Assembly: GCF_022965805.1 (NCBI RefSeq)
Contig: NC_133108.1
Span: 24,085,545 to 24,149,544 of the forward strand
Length of the DNA: 64,000 bases
Origin: Primulina eburnea
Taxonomy: Eukaryota; Streptophyta; Magnoliopsida; Lamiales; Gesneriaceae
Reading direction: 5' to 3'
Shown one piece after another: positions 11,709 to 22,488 of the stretch. The translations under genes and the position numbers were made by a program. Numbering within the stretch: the stretch's first letter is position 1; each line of letters begins with the position of its first letter. Under the pieces are notes generated by a model, which was not told where the DNA came from, did no database searches, and worked only from the letters and a program-made list of their open reading frames with translations.

Positions 11709-11968
11709 GAAAAAGTTCAGATCAACTGGAAGACGGGTTTTTTATTCAGTTGAAAGTTTTGGCATATTTCTCAGTCAGTTATTCTTTTATTCCATGTACG
11801 AATCTGTACCTAAACGAAGATTCTCTTATATAGATGCTTTATTCTTTCATTCTTTGTACGAATCTGTACATTAAAGAATTATCAATAAAAGATTATTTTA
11901 TCTACGAAGAGTTCAATTTGATCAGTTCGTAAATTCTAGGTTTTGTCAAACACCTAAAAAGGGGAAAT
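11709..11968 (+). other. Element C 3' untranslated region and PPT
   Basis: AT-rich non-coding sequence lies between the C frame and its LTR. It contains two near-copies of a TTCTTTNATTC..TGTACGAATCTGTAC stretch (about 11780-11812 and 11840-11870) and ends in a purine tract AAAAAGGGGAAAT (11956-11968) that abuts the LTR. Confidence 0.6.
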
Positions 11969-12675
11969 TGTTGGAAACTGAGTTTCGGATTTTGACAAAT
12001 TTAGCGTGAAAAGATTGAACAACTGATCAAGAATACCGAAAGTAACTGAATGGAAGATTAGTAAACTGATAGTTTCCCAAACTGAAAATTAATGCGTTTA
12101 TAATTCAAGGTAATTGAACTAAGCAAAGCTAACTGAACTGTGCTGCCAAATGAATGATCAGTTGAGACTGATAAGTTACACTACAATCAGTTGAGAATGA
12201 TCAGTTAATCCTATCGGCTAAAGAAGTCAACTTATCAGCTTTACACGTCATCAGTTAAGGAACGTAGCTATCATCCGACAATTGTACAAAAATATACTGT
12301 AACACATAGTGGGAACACTGTATTTCAGAAAAGTTACATTGTATTATTGTCAGAAGAATGTTTACATGGCTATACAACGGATATAAAGATTCAAAATGAA
12401 TTCATTGTTACCGTTGGAAACAAATCCTATAAATAGCCGAGAAGATCAGTTGAAACAAAATAATCAAGTTACGAAGTTGCCCAAGTTATCAAGAAATATA
12501 GTCAAGAACTTTGCGCATATTCTTAGAAGCTCACTCTTAGAATAAATATTCATAGATTTCATGTTATACTTTGATCTTAAAGCACAAACACTCATTGTTG
12601 TATATTCGAACTCGTAGAGATCAGTTGTGTTAATAAGTTACACATCAGTTGAGTACTGATAAATTGTATTGATAC
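11969..12675 (+). repeat. Element C 3' LTR, left part
   Basis: This starts TGTTGGAAACTGAG right after the PPT and is rich in CAGTTGA-type words. It is broken at 12675 by element B (TSD GATAC at 12671-12675 and 23990-23994) and continues at 23995-24345. The style (TGTTGGAA start, GATCCTAAC end) is that of plant Ty1/copia-like LTRs. A TATA box (CCTATAAATAGCC) lies at 12426-12438. Confidence 0.75.
12426..12438 (+). promoter_or_regulatory. TATA box in element C LTR
   Basis: CCTATAAATAGCC is a canonical plant TATA box in the middle of the LTR, where the U3/R border is expected. Confidence 0.65.
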
Positions 12676-13235
12676 TGATAAACATAAAAATTGTACATTA
12701 ATTAAATATTTTATAATATAAATATATATTTTTTGTTTTATTAAATGTTTAAATATTATATGTTTTATAATAAATTGTATAAAATATAAGTTGTTGTGTA
12801 ATTATAAGTTTTTACTATTTTTTACAGGTTCGATAAAACAAGAATAACATTGGCGTTGCAAATGGGATTAAGATGATTCTTGGACCTGTAGAAAGTTGAT
12901 TATAAGATCTAAAATATTGTTGCCAAGCATGAGATAAAAATCCTCTCACAAGTGGGATCAAATTAAGCAACAATTAAAGTTACCAAAGGAGTGGCAGTTT
13001 TACCATGCTCTAGTATTTTGACCATATCTCTCAAATTACTTGGTCAAATATTCTGAAAAAAATACCACAACTAGACAACTCAATTATCCACATGTTTCAT
13101 TTTATGTGAAGAAGCAAATTCGGAGAAGAAGATTTTCAAAAGTGATGTGTAATATAATATTAATTTCTTGGAACACCAATGAAGACTTATGTGTAAAAAA
13201 TAATATTTTATTTGTGGTTGTCTCCCCAAATTTGG

Positions 13236-13246
13236 CTATAAATAGG
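13236..13246 (+). promoter_or_regulatory. TATA box in element B 5' LTR
   Basis: CTATAAATAGG is a consensus plant TATA box. It is conserved in the 3' LTR at about 23049-23059. Confidence 0.7.
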
Positions 13247-13590
13247 GGTGCATTGTAATGTATTGGGATATCTCTCATTCTATGAACAAACCTTTGAGTT
13301 CATAATATTTCTCTATATTTTTCTTTTATTTCTTCATTTAGATATAATTAGCATGTTAATTTCATATTCAAAGTTTTACACTTTGAATAATGAATAGCTA
13401 ACTTCCTAAAGTTGAGATGATAAGGTGAAACTCTTGGTATGATAATAAGGTTATTAAAAGGTAAGAATCTATGTTTTATATTATTTAATCATTATTTATT
13501 GTTTATGTTATATTTATTTCTTTAAGCATTTTTATACCCTACTTATAAGTGGGAGTTTTGATTTATTGTTGCTATATGTTACACTAAATT

Positions 13591-13866
13591 CTTAGAACCA
13601 CTTAAATGTTAGTCTGATATGACCAACCATTTAAAGTGGATGACTTGATTTATTATATATAAATATATTATAATATTAAATTCTTGGAACCATTTAAATG
13701 TTAGTTTGGTTTTACCAACCATTTAACTTGGATTCCTTGATTTACTATATATAAATATATCATAATAATATTTTCTTGGTACCATTTAAATGTTAGTTTG
13801 GTTTTACCAACCATTTAAAGTGGGAACCTTGATTTAGTGTTTACAAATATATATAGCACAATAAAT
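13591..13866. repeat. Three 92-bp tandem repeats in B LTR
   Basis: Units start with CTTRGAACC or CTTGGTACC at 13591, 13683 and 13775. Each holds the core TTTGG-TTTTA-CCAA, which can fold as a hairpin, flanked by two ACCATTTAA words. The 3' LTR has the same array at about 23325-23600. Confidence 0.85.
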
Positions 13867-14259
13867 ACTTGACCACATTTATAAGTTTTGGTATATATTA
13901 TATATTTATGAGATAATAATTTATAACATAATATAAATATGATTATTTAATATATTGGAACCATTTTATTAAGTGGATTTCAATATTGTTCGTTAATGTT
14001 AACTTTATTAAAATACCAAGAGTGGATCCTTTAATCTCAACTTCTTAAATTAAATTTTGAACAATTAAAATTTACCCATTAAATATTCAAACAATTAAAA
14101 TTAAAAAGAAACAAAAACAAAAACAAAACAAAAAGACATTGTAGTGGACTTGTAAATACCTTAGCTTCCCTGTGGATACGATATTCGGACTCACCGAATT
14201 ATATTACTTGTGGACAACCTGCTCTATGGAGTGCAACAATCAAAGTCGCAACAAGTTTT

Positions 14260-14277
14260 TGGCGCCGTTGCCGGGGA
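14260..14277 (+). other. Element B primer-binding site
   Basis: TGGCGCCGTTGCCGGGGA, the PBS typical of plant Athila/Tat-type elements (usually assigned to tRNA-Asp), lies seven bases after the LTR. Confidence 0.85.
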
Positions 14278-14456
14278 AGTATAATTTAATTTCAAGTCTG
14301 TTTAATATTGTTTATAGTTTATTTTTCTTTATTTGAATCTTTATTGCTTTTGTGTGTTTTTATTCTTTTGCATTTGCATTTGTATTTGCATGAGCATTTG
14401 GTCACGTACACTTAGTGGTCGACTCATTCGAAATAACCCTTTATTTTTACAAAACA

Positions 14457-16762
14457 TGGCGGAAGAACCCATCCAAGAAAATGAAGATGAAATTCAATCT
14501 CAACATGATCATGATAGACGAAGAACACTTAGAGATCACATGAATCCTACACGTACTAGTGCACCTTCATGTCTAGTTTTTCCCCCTGATGCATCTCATT
14601 TCAATTTTAAGCCTGGTATTATCAAACTTTTACCCAACTTTCATGGCTTAGATTCTGAAAATCCATACATGCATTTACGAGAGTTTGAAGAAGTGTGCAA
14701 CACATATAATGATCTAAATTGTAGCATGAACACCATTCGACTTAAGCTTTTTCTTTTTTCTTTAAAAGATAAAGCTAAAACTTGGCTACAAAATCTTAGA
14801 TCGGGATCCATTCGAACTTGGGATGAATTGCAACAACAATTTCTGAAAAAGTTTTTTCCATCTCATAGAACAAATTCTTTCAAAAGGCAAATCATCACTT
14901 TCACTCAAAAACAAGGAGAAACTTTTTATCAGTGTTGGGATAGATACAAAGAATTGCTTAATCTTTGTCCACATCATGGTTTTGAAATTTGGAGAGTTGT
15001 TTCTCAATTTTATGAAGGCTTAACACCTAAAGATAAGCAAATGGTTGAATTTATGTGTAATGGAACATTTGAAGATAAAGTTCCAAAAGAGGCAATTGAG
15101 TATCTCGATTCATTAGCTGAAAATGCTCAAAATTGGGACACTATAGGTACAATCGAACCATCAAACAAGATTCAATCTCCTACATCTGGTGGAGGTATGT
15201 ACACTCTCAAAGATGAACATGATCTTCAAGCTAGATTTACCTCTCTGGCAAGAAAATTTGAGGCACTTGAATTGAAAAAGAATGGTCAATTAAAATCTGT
15301 TCAAGAAATTGTGTGTCACATCTGTGGTACAAGTGATCATTTTACAAAAGATTGTCCCACTTTGCCCTCTTTTAAAGAATGTCTCCATGAACAAGCCAAT
15401 GTTTTGAACAATTTCAAAAGGCCAAATTTTGAACCATTTTCTCAAAATTACAATCCAGGTTGGCGAAACCATCCAAATTTTAGTTGGAGGAATGATAATG
15501 CTGCACAATTTCCGCAACCACATTTTCAAAATCAACAAAATTTTCAAAATTATGCACCTTATGTTCCTCCGCCGAAAAGAAATTTGGAAGATACATTGAA
15601 TTCTTTCATTGCAAAGCAAGAGTCTATCAATACTCAATCTGCTCAAACCATGACAGATTTGAAAGATACTCTTGTTAAATTTGCATCTGCACTTAATGTT
15701 CAGGAAAAAGGTAAATTTCCTTCACAACTTATGCCTAATCCCAAGGATCATCATACACGAACTGGAACTTCTGGAACTCAACTGATGGATCAGGTAAAAT
15801 CTGTTTTTACCCTTCGAAGTGGTAAGGTTGTGGAAAAATCCATTCTTGAACCTTGTGAAGATGATGATAAATCAACTTCAAAAGATAAGGAAGTTGAACC
15901 CATAACTTCCGAAGAGGAGGTTCAACAGACAGTGTCACCACCATTCTCTCATGCATTGAAAAATACAAAAAAATCAAATTTGAATTATGATATATATGAT
16001 ATTTTTAAACAAGTAAAAGTTAATATTCCTTTATTAGATGCAATAAAACAGGTACCATCATATGCCAAATTTTTGAAAGACTTGTGCACTGTGAAAAGAA
16101 AATTGAATGTGAAAAAGAAAGCATTTTTAGCAGAACAAGTAAGTGCAATCATTCAAAATAATAATGCTTTGAAATACAAAGACCCTGGTTGTCCTATTAT
16201 TTCTTGTATTATTGGAGAACGAAAGATTAAAAAAGCCTTGCTTGATCTTGGAGCTAGTGTGAATTTACTTCCATATTCAGTTTATCAAGAACTCAATCTA
16301 GGCGAGTTAAAACCTACTTCGGTAACACTTTTACTTGCCGATAGATCTGTTAAAGTGCCAAGAGGTATGGTAGAAGACGTGTTGGTCCAAGTTGATAACT
16401 CTGTATATCCTGTCGATTTCATAGTTTTAGATACACAACCTTTCGAAGCTTGTAATGCAATTCCTCTAATTTTGGGTCGTCCATTTTTAGCAACTTCTAA
16501 TGCTCTTATAAATTGCAGGAATGGAATAATGAAGTTGTCATTTGGTAACATGACCTTGGAGCTCAATGTTTTTAATCTTTGTAAGCAACCACATGACAAA
16601 GGAGATGAAAGTGAAGATGAAAATCTTATTGAAACTCTTGTGGAAAAAAACATTCAAGAAGGGAGTACTCGTGATCAATTAGATATTTGTTCAATTGAAA
16701 CTGTTAAAGAAAATATTGAAATTGATCTTGATGATTTTATCAGGTATCACTCGTTACCCTGA
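14457..16762 (+). CDS. Element B Gag-protease polyprotein
   Basis: The frame is open from 14333. I prefer the Met at 14457 because the residues before it are low-complexity, while MAEEP leads into the usual Athila gag start. About 768 codons remain. Order: charged N-terminus, Gag capsid-like domain (PNFHGLDSENPY ... FKRQIITFTQKQGETFYQCW), CCHC zinc knuckle near 15316-15357 (C-H-I-C..DHF..DC), a Phe/Asn/Pro/Gln-rich linker, then an aspartic protease with DLGAS near 16240-16255, the normal Athila form, and LGRPFL. A TGA at 16760-16762 separates it from RT. In intact relatives the frame runs on into pol, so this is probably a mutation. Confidence 0.85.
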
Positions 16763-18052
16763 TCAGCGAAAGAATTTGATGCAAAATATGAGAACAAAGA
16801 CGAACCACCAATATTGGAGTTAAAACCCTTGCCAGAAGAATTGAAATATGCATTTCTTGGAGAAGATGAAACATATCCAGTGGTAATTTCTTCCAAACTA
16901 GAAAGTGATCAAGAAGGTAAATTAGTTGAAATGCTTAAAAGACATAAAAATGCAATTGGTTGGACACTAAAAGATCTGAAGGGCATTAATCCACTAATTT
17001 GCACATGCAAAATTCATTTAGAAGAAAATGCTAAAACATCTCAACAACCACAAAGGAAATTAAATCCACACATGAAAGATGTTGTGAAAACTGAAGTTCT
17101 CAAATTAATTGATGTTGGGATTATCTACCCTATTTCTGATAGTAAGTGGGTAAGCCCAACACAAGTAGTTCCAAAAAAATCTGGCATCACAGTGATAAAA
17201 AATGAAAAAGGTGAATTGTTAACAAGTCGAGTCTCATCTAGTTGGCGGATGTGTATTGACTATAGAAAATTAAATGATGCCACTAGAAAAGATCATTTTC
17301 CATTACCATTTTTGGATCAAATTTTAGAAAGAGTAGCTGGTCATCCCTACTACTGTTTTCTTGACGGATATTCAGGCTATTATCAAATTCTCATTGCACT
17401 CGAAGATCAAGATAAAACTACATTCACATGTCCTTTTGGAACATTTGCATTTAGAAGGATGCCATTTGGATTATGCAATGCCCCAGCAACATTTCAAAGA
17501 TGTATGCTAAGCATTTTTTGCGACATGGTTGAAAATTGTTTGGAAATTTTCATGGATGATTTAACTGTCTTTGGGAATACATTTGATAATTGTCTTGAAA
17601 ATTTGGAAAAAGTTTTAAAAAGATGCGAGGAAAAAGGTCTTATTTTAAATTGGGAAAAATGTCATTACATGATTACTTCTGGAATTGTTTTGGGACATGT
17701 CGTGTCATCTCATGGAATTGAAGTTGATAAAGCAAAAGTTGATGTCATTGCCAATTTACCCCCTCCGAAAACCATTAAAGAAATTCGCTCATTTTTGGGA
17801 CATGCTGGATTTTATAGGAGGTTTATAAAGGACTTTAGTTTAATCTCTAAACCCATTTGTAACCTCTTAACAAAAGACACTGTGTGGACTCAAGAATGTC
17901 AAAATGCTTTTGATAAAATCATTCGACATTTAACATCAGCTCCTATCATGCAACCTCCTGATTGGTCTTTACCATTTGAAATCATGTGCGACGCGAGTCA
18001 TTATGCAGTCGGTGCAGTACTGGTCAAAGAAGAAACGGTAAGCCTTATGTGA
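16763..18052 (+). pseudogene. Element B reverse transcriptase
   Basis: The same frame continues after the TGA at 16760. The typical Athila linker (ELKPLPEELKYAFLG) leads into RT motifs WRMCIDYRKLN, FLDGYSGYYQI, RRMPFGLCNAPATFQ and the catalytic FMDD at 17549-17560, which is intact. RNase H begins at MCDASHYAVGAVL. Loss of one G near 18020 shifts the frame, and the segment then runs into a stop at 18050-18052. Confidence 0.88.
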
Positions 18053-18237
18053 TATATTATGCAAGTAGAACTTTAAACAATGCTCAAATGAATTACTCCA
18101 CAACTGAAAAAGAACTACTTCTTGTAATATTTGCATTAGATAAATTTCGTTCTTATTTGATTGGATCAACGACTATTGTGTTTACTGATCATTCTGCTAT
18201 TAGATATTTGTTGACGAAACAGGATGCAAAGCCATGA
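18020..18237 (+). pseudogene. Element B RNase H, shifted frame
   Basis: RNase H homology goes on in the +1 frame (GQRRNGKPYVIYYASR ... NYSTTEKELL ... TDHSAIRYLL). A TGA at 18235-18237, where relatives have Arg (CGA to TGA would explain it), ends the segment right before the RNase H/integrase linker. Confidence 0.85.
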
Positions 18238-19695
18238 CTGATACGATGGATTTTGTTGCTCCAAGAATTTGACATTGTGATCAAAGATAAAAAAGGAACC
18301 GAGAATGTCGTAGCCAATCATTTATCGAGACTAGTAACAGGATCATCTTTTGAAATGACACCAATTAACGATAATTTTCCTGATGAACATCTATTTTCAG
18401 TTACTACTACACCTTGGTTTGCTAACATAGTAAATTTTCTTGTGACAGGAAAAATGCCACCACAATGGAGTTCCCAAGATAAAAGAAAATTTTTGAATGA
18501 GGTAAAAGACTTTTATTGGGATGATCCGTATCTGTTCAAGTACTGTCCAGATCAAATTTTTCGACGTTGCATACCCGACAATGAGGTAAGTAGTGTCATT
18601 AAATTTTGTCATTCAGAAGCATGCGGAGGACATTTTTCTTCAAAGAAAACAGCTGAAAAAATCCTGCAGTGTGGATTTTATTGGCCCACTTTATTTAAAG
18701 ACACCCACGAAATCTGCAAGATCTGTGAAAATTGTCAAAAATTGGGTGCAATTTCAAAAAGAAACATGATGCCTTTAAATCCTATCATTGAAATTGAATT
18801 CTTTGACTGTTGGGGAATTGATTTTATGGGACCTTTTCCACCGTCGTTTGGATACTTGTATATTTTAGTTGCAGTTGATTATGTTTCCAAATGGATAGAG
18901 GCAATTCCATGTCGAACAAATGATCATAAAATCGTCATCAAATTTTTGAAAGAAAATATTTTTAGTAGATTCGGAATTCATCGAGCTATGATAAGTGATG
19001 GGGGAACTCACTTTGTTAATAAACCATTTGCTTCATTAATGAAAAAATATGGTATTACTCACAAAGTAACTACTCCTTATCATACTCAAACAAATGGACA
19101 AGTTGAATTAGCTAATAGGGAGATAAAGCAAATTTTGGAAAAAACTGTTAACTCAAATAGAAAAGATTGGTCTCTGCGACTTAGTGATGCACTTTGGGCA
19201 TATCGAACAGCTTTTAAAACATCATTGAATATGTCTCCCTATAGGTTGGTTTATGGAAAACATTGTCATTTGTCTGTGGAATTGGAATATAAAGCTTATT
19301 GGGCGATCAAAACTTTAAATTCAAGCATGGATGATGCCAACAAATTGCGTAAATTGCAACTTAATGAACTTGATGAACTCAGAAATGACGCGTATGAGAA
19401 TTCGAGGATTTATAAAGCAAAAATCAAATCATTTCATGATAAAACAATTCTTAGAAAATCTTTTGAGATTGGTAAAAAAGTTTTGCTTTATAATTCTCGG
19501 CTTCACATATTCCCAGAACAATTACGATCAAGATGGACAGGCCCATATGTTGTAAAGCATGTGTATCCTTATGGAGCTGTGGATATTGAAAATCCTAAAA
19601 ATGGTGATGTTTTCAAAGTGAATGGACAAAGGCTTAAACCATTTTTGGAAAATGAAATCTTTCAAGAAGAGTTTATTTCCCTTTCTGATCCTTAA
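18238..19695 (+). pseudogene. Element B integrase
   Basis: The frame is open for 486 codons after the TGA. It carries the RNase H end ([22 protein letters not shown]), an HHCC zinc finger (H..H..CKICENC near 18610-18740), and a DDE core: Asp in GIDFMGP, Asp in ISDGGTHF and Glu in [12 protein letters not shown]. No chromodomain is seen, as expected for Athila. The integrase domain itself looks intact; it is broken only from the upstream RT by the TGA and frameshift. Confidence 0.88.
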
Positions 19696-19869
19696 ATTTT
19701 TATGTTGCATTTAATTTTGTTTGTTTTTATTTCAGGTTTCCTTAATCTTTTTATTTTCCCGGTTAAATGGTGGATAACGGTACTCTGTGACTCTCATAGT
19801 CGGTTAAATCAGTTTCCCACAATTGATGATACAAAAAATAAAAAAAAAATCATTTCTTTTCTTTTCAAA

Positions 19870-20652
19870 ATGGATGAAATTCTCTCAAAAATTTGTAAAT
19901 ATTTTCCCTCTGTTTCTGAAAATGTTCTAAGAAAAATTTATGCAGGAAGGTGTGAAAGATTGAGATTGTTAATGCAAAAAGGAATTCCAGAAGATATTCG
20001 TCTTGTAATAGAAGCTAAGGTCCGATTAGGAGGAGAAGTTCCACAATCATTGCTCATTTGATATTTGCCTGGATTAGGAAAAAGCACTTATGCGAAAAAA
20101 CGAAGGGCCAAAAGGTTAGGGGTTTGTCATAAGTGTGCAAGATGGACTTGTGACAAACGATGCAGATCTTTGGGATGTGTTTCCGATAACAGAGAAGATA
20201 AAATTGGTTTCATTAAGAATGGGCTGAGTAAGGATTCTTTAGATAACATCTTATTGACTCTTGAGACGCATTCTAGTGGACATGTGCATATTGAACTTCT
20301 CCGTTTATGGAAACCATTCCAAGATGAGCGTCATAGTCTTGGGAATCCGACTAAAAAAGACCCTGTTTGCCCATTTATAAGAAAATTGGATGGGAAGCAT
20401 ATACTCGACCCATAGAAGGCGTTGAAGCCGTTTCTGGACGTAAAACCAGAGGAAAATTGTGAGCCACAATCACAATACTGTTTATATGCATGTGTGTCAT
20501 TATTGTTTTCACTATTTATTCTGTTTACAGCTGTGACCCATAGTTTTGTCATGGTAACATATTACCCCTATAAAATCTCTCATCTTTCTCTCTATTTTCG
20601 CAGAAAAAAAAAAGAGGTAAAAACATGGCTGGATCCTCTACACAAACATTGA
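19870..20652 (+). pseudogene. Element B env-position frame with membrane segment
   Basis: Three open stretches in one frame (from about 19702, or from the Met at 19870) are separated only by a TGA at 20059-20061 and a TAG at 20413-20415. The middle part has a cysteine cluster (CHKCARW..CDKRC..LGC). The last part has one strongly hydrophobic stretch of about 25-30 residues (about 20477-20566) followed by a basic tail. A single C-terminal membrane anchor downstream of integrase is the layout of Athila envelope-like frames. I see no sequence proof that it acts in entry. The frame overlaps the LOG start by 28 bases. Confidence 0.6.
20569..20603 (+). promoter_or_regulatory. TATA-like box and 3' splice site before LOG
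   Basis: A TATAAAA lies at 20569-20575, followed by a pyrimidine tract ending TTTTCGCAG at 20603, 21 bases before the LOG ATG. The tract is a good 3' splice site and could give a spliced subgenomic mRNA; the TATAAAA could instead be an internal promoter. Neither is proven. Confidence 0.45.
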
Positions 20653-21262
20653 AAAATATTTGTGTATTTTGTGGGTCGAGTCCTGGAAAAAATGAAGTGT
20701 TTGTAGAAGCAGCGAATAATCTTGGAAAGATATTGGCTGAGAGAAAAATTCACTTGGTATATGGGGGAGGTAATATTGGGTTAATGAGACTGTTTCAACA
20801 TCTGCTCATCTTGGAGGTAGTCAGGTTTTGGGTATTATTCCTATAGCTTTAGCTGAAGGAAATATTACAGGTGTTACGATTGGGGAGGAATTAAAAGTTT
20901 CTTCTATGTATGAAAGAATCACTGAAATGAGTGAAAATTCTGATGCTTTTATCGCACTATCAGGTGGTTTTGGTACATTAGAAGAAATTTTTCACATTGT
21001 TTCTTGGGCACAACTTAATATCCATAATAAACCTGTGGGCTTGTTGAATATCAATAATTATTATGACAGTTTGTTGACATTTCTTGATAAAGCTGTGGAA
21101 CAGAATTTCATTTCAGAAAATTCACGACGGATGCTCATCTGTGCTTCGACTTTCGATCAATTAATTGATGATTTGGAAGTTTTTTTTCATAAGCCTGATC
21201 CGATGATAACAAAGATCAATTGGTCGCAATCAAGCAGTAAGAAAAGGAAGTTGGATCATTGA
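20625..21262 (+). pseudogene. LOG-like: LOG-like cytokinin riboside 5'-monophosphate phosphoribohydrolase, captured in element B
   Basis: LOG enzymes (lysine-decarboxylase-like Rossmann fold) cleave cytokinin nucleotides to the active free base plus ribose 5-phosphate in the cytosol. The frame from ATG 20625 has [15 protein letters not shown] and [11 protein letters not shown], then loses one base near 20786-20789. Homology continues in the next frame ([18 protein letters not shown]) to a stop at 21260-21262. The family signature PGGxGTxxE is present as SGGFGTLEE near 20962-20988 with Pro changed to Ser, and WAQLNIHNKPVGLLN follows. The Arg of the SMxxR motif is kept, but the next Lys is Ile. 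About 212 codons are close to the usual 200-230. No introns are seen, although plant LOG genes normally have several, so this is probably a retrocopied host transcript. A Lys/Arg-rich tail ends it. Confidence 0.88.
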
Positions 21263-22488
21263 TTCAAAAGTCGTGGATTGGTTTGCGTTTGTTTCAGTTT
21301 GTTATCTTCAATAAAATTCCAGGTGATATCTCTTTCATTATGTACTCTTTATTAATAGCTATTTTGACATTAGGGACAATGTCATATTCTGATTGGGGGG
21401 AGAACACATTTAAAAAAAACAAATTTTAAAAAAAAAATTTAAATATTATTTTAAAATAAAACCATGTTTATTGTTTGTACCTTAGTAATTTTTGCGAAAA
21501 TGTCATACATTACATATTTGAAAGATTTAAATTAGAACATGCATTAATCTATTTAAGAATGTTTAAATTTTTATTTGAAAAAAGGTCATTTTTAATATTC
21601 TGATCAATATAAAAATATGATTTATGAAATCTTTTTGAGTGATTAACCATTGTGATAAAATTAGGTATTAAAGTATATGGCCCAAGATATACCTTATAAG
21701 AGTGCCTAAAATTTTTGAACTCACACATATTTTGTGAGTGAGTGGAGAGGATTGAGAAAACAGCTTGCGAGCCTTTATTGATCATCGGAGAGGCTATCAA
21801 TTGTTTAGATCTTGAGTTCTTATTTTGAAAAAAAAAAATTGATATTTCCTGAAAAAAAAAAGCGAAGAAAAAAAGAAAGAAAGATGTTGAAGATTTATGT
21901 AATTTAAGTTATATGCTGCGACCCATTTTTCTCTTATAAAAATACAAATAAAAAAAAAAGAGAGAGAGAAATACATTGTACAAATTAAATAAATATATGG
22001 TCAAGAAGCATAAACTTAGTTTGATTCAATGATGTAAAAAAAAAAATCAGGAAAAAAATATATATAATAAGAACAACTGGATTTTAAATCAATAGATTTC
22101 CTATCTTTTGATTAGTTTGGCTCGTTTGTCTGTCTGCATACTGTAAACCATTTTTCTGAGCATTTATCTGTATTCCAACTCCATGAGAGAAATCGTTGCC
22201 ATAAATTGAAACATTTATTAATCTGTGAGGATATGGAGTTGAGACTCTTACTAGGAATTTCTGAAGGCCGTGTACATTTAACTACCTGAAATAAGCTTTG
22301 AATTAATCATCTCAAATTATTTCATAAATTATAATTATAATGATCTTGATATAACTTTGACAGTTTTCAAATTTAATTTAAACACTTAGATAGTTCTGAT
22401 TACATTTCTATTTAAATTAATCAATATGTTTTGTATTGCTATTAACGCTTAAATTGCTAGGGACTAGCAATAAGCTGGTTGGGAGGTG
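21263..22488 (+). other. Element B 3' non-coding region and PPT
   Basis: This AT-rich stretch has many A runs and no convincing frame. An AATAAA lies near 21308 after the LOG stop. The motif TAGGGACAATGTC ... GGGGGGAGA (21371-21402) resembles the conserved GGGACAATGT/GGGGG block found downstream of pol in Athila and Tat elements. The region ends at a G-rich tract (GGTTGGGAGG, about 22477-22486) before the 3' LTR. Confidence 0.7.

Larger units (their letters stand above)
12676..14253 (+). repeat. Element B 5' LTR
   Basis: The LTR is 1578 bp, starting TGATAAACATAAA and ending AAAGTCGCAACA. It contains a TATA box at 13236-13246 and three 92-bp internal repeats at 13591-13866. The stretch 13339-13465 is missing or replaced in the 3' LTR, which makes this copy about 77 bp longer. 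Confidence 0.95.

Noticed and set aside
13040..13258. 72-codon frame in the B 5' LTR
   Set aside because: It lies wholly inside the LTR, is AT-biased and is broken in the 3' LTR copy.
20625..21262. LOG as a free host gene that simply lies near a retrotransposon
   Set aside because: It lies between pol and the 3' LTR inside one TSD-bounded element, is intronless, and the Athila-type GGGACAATGT motif and PPT follow downstream of it.
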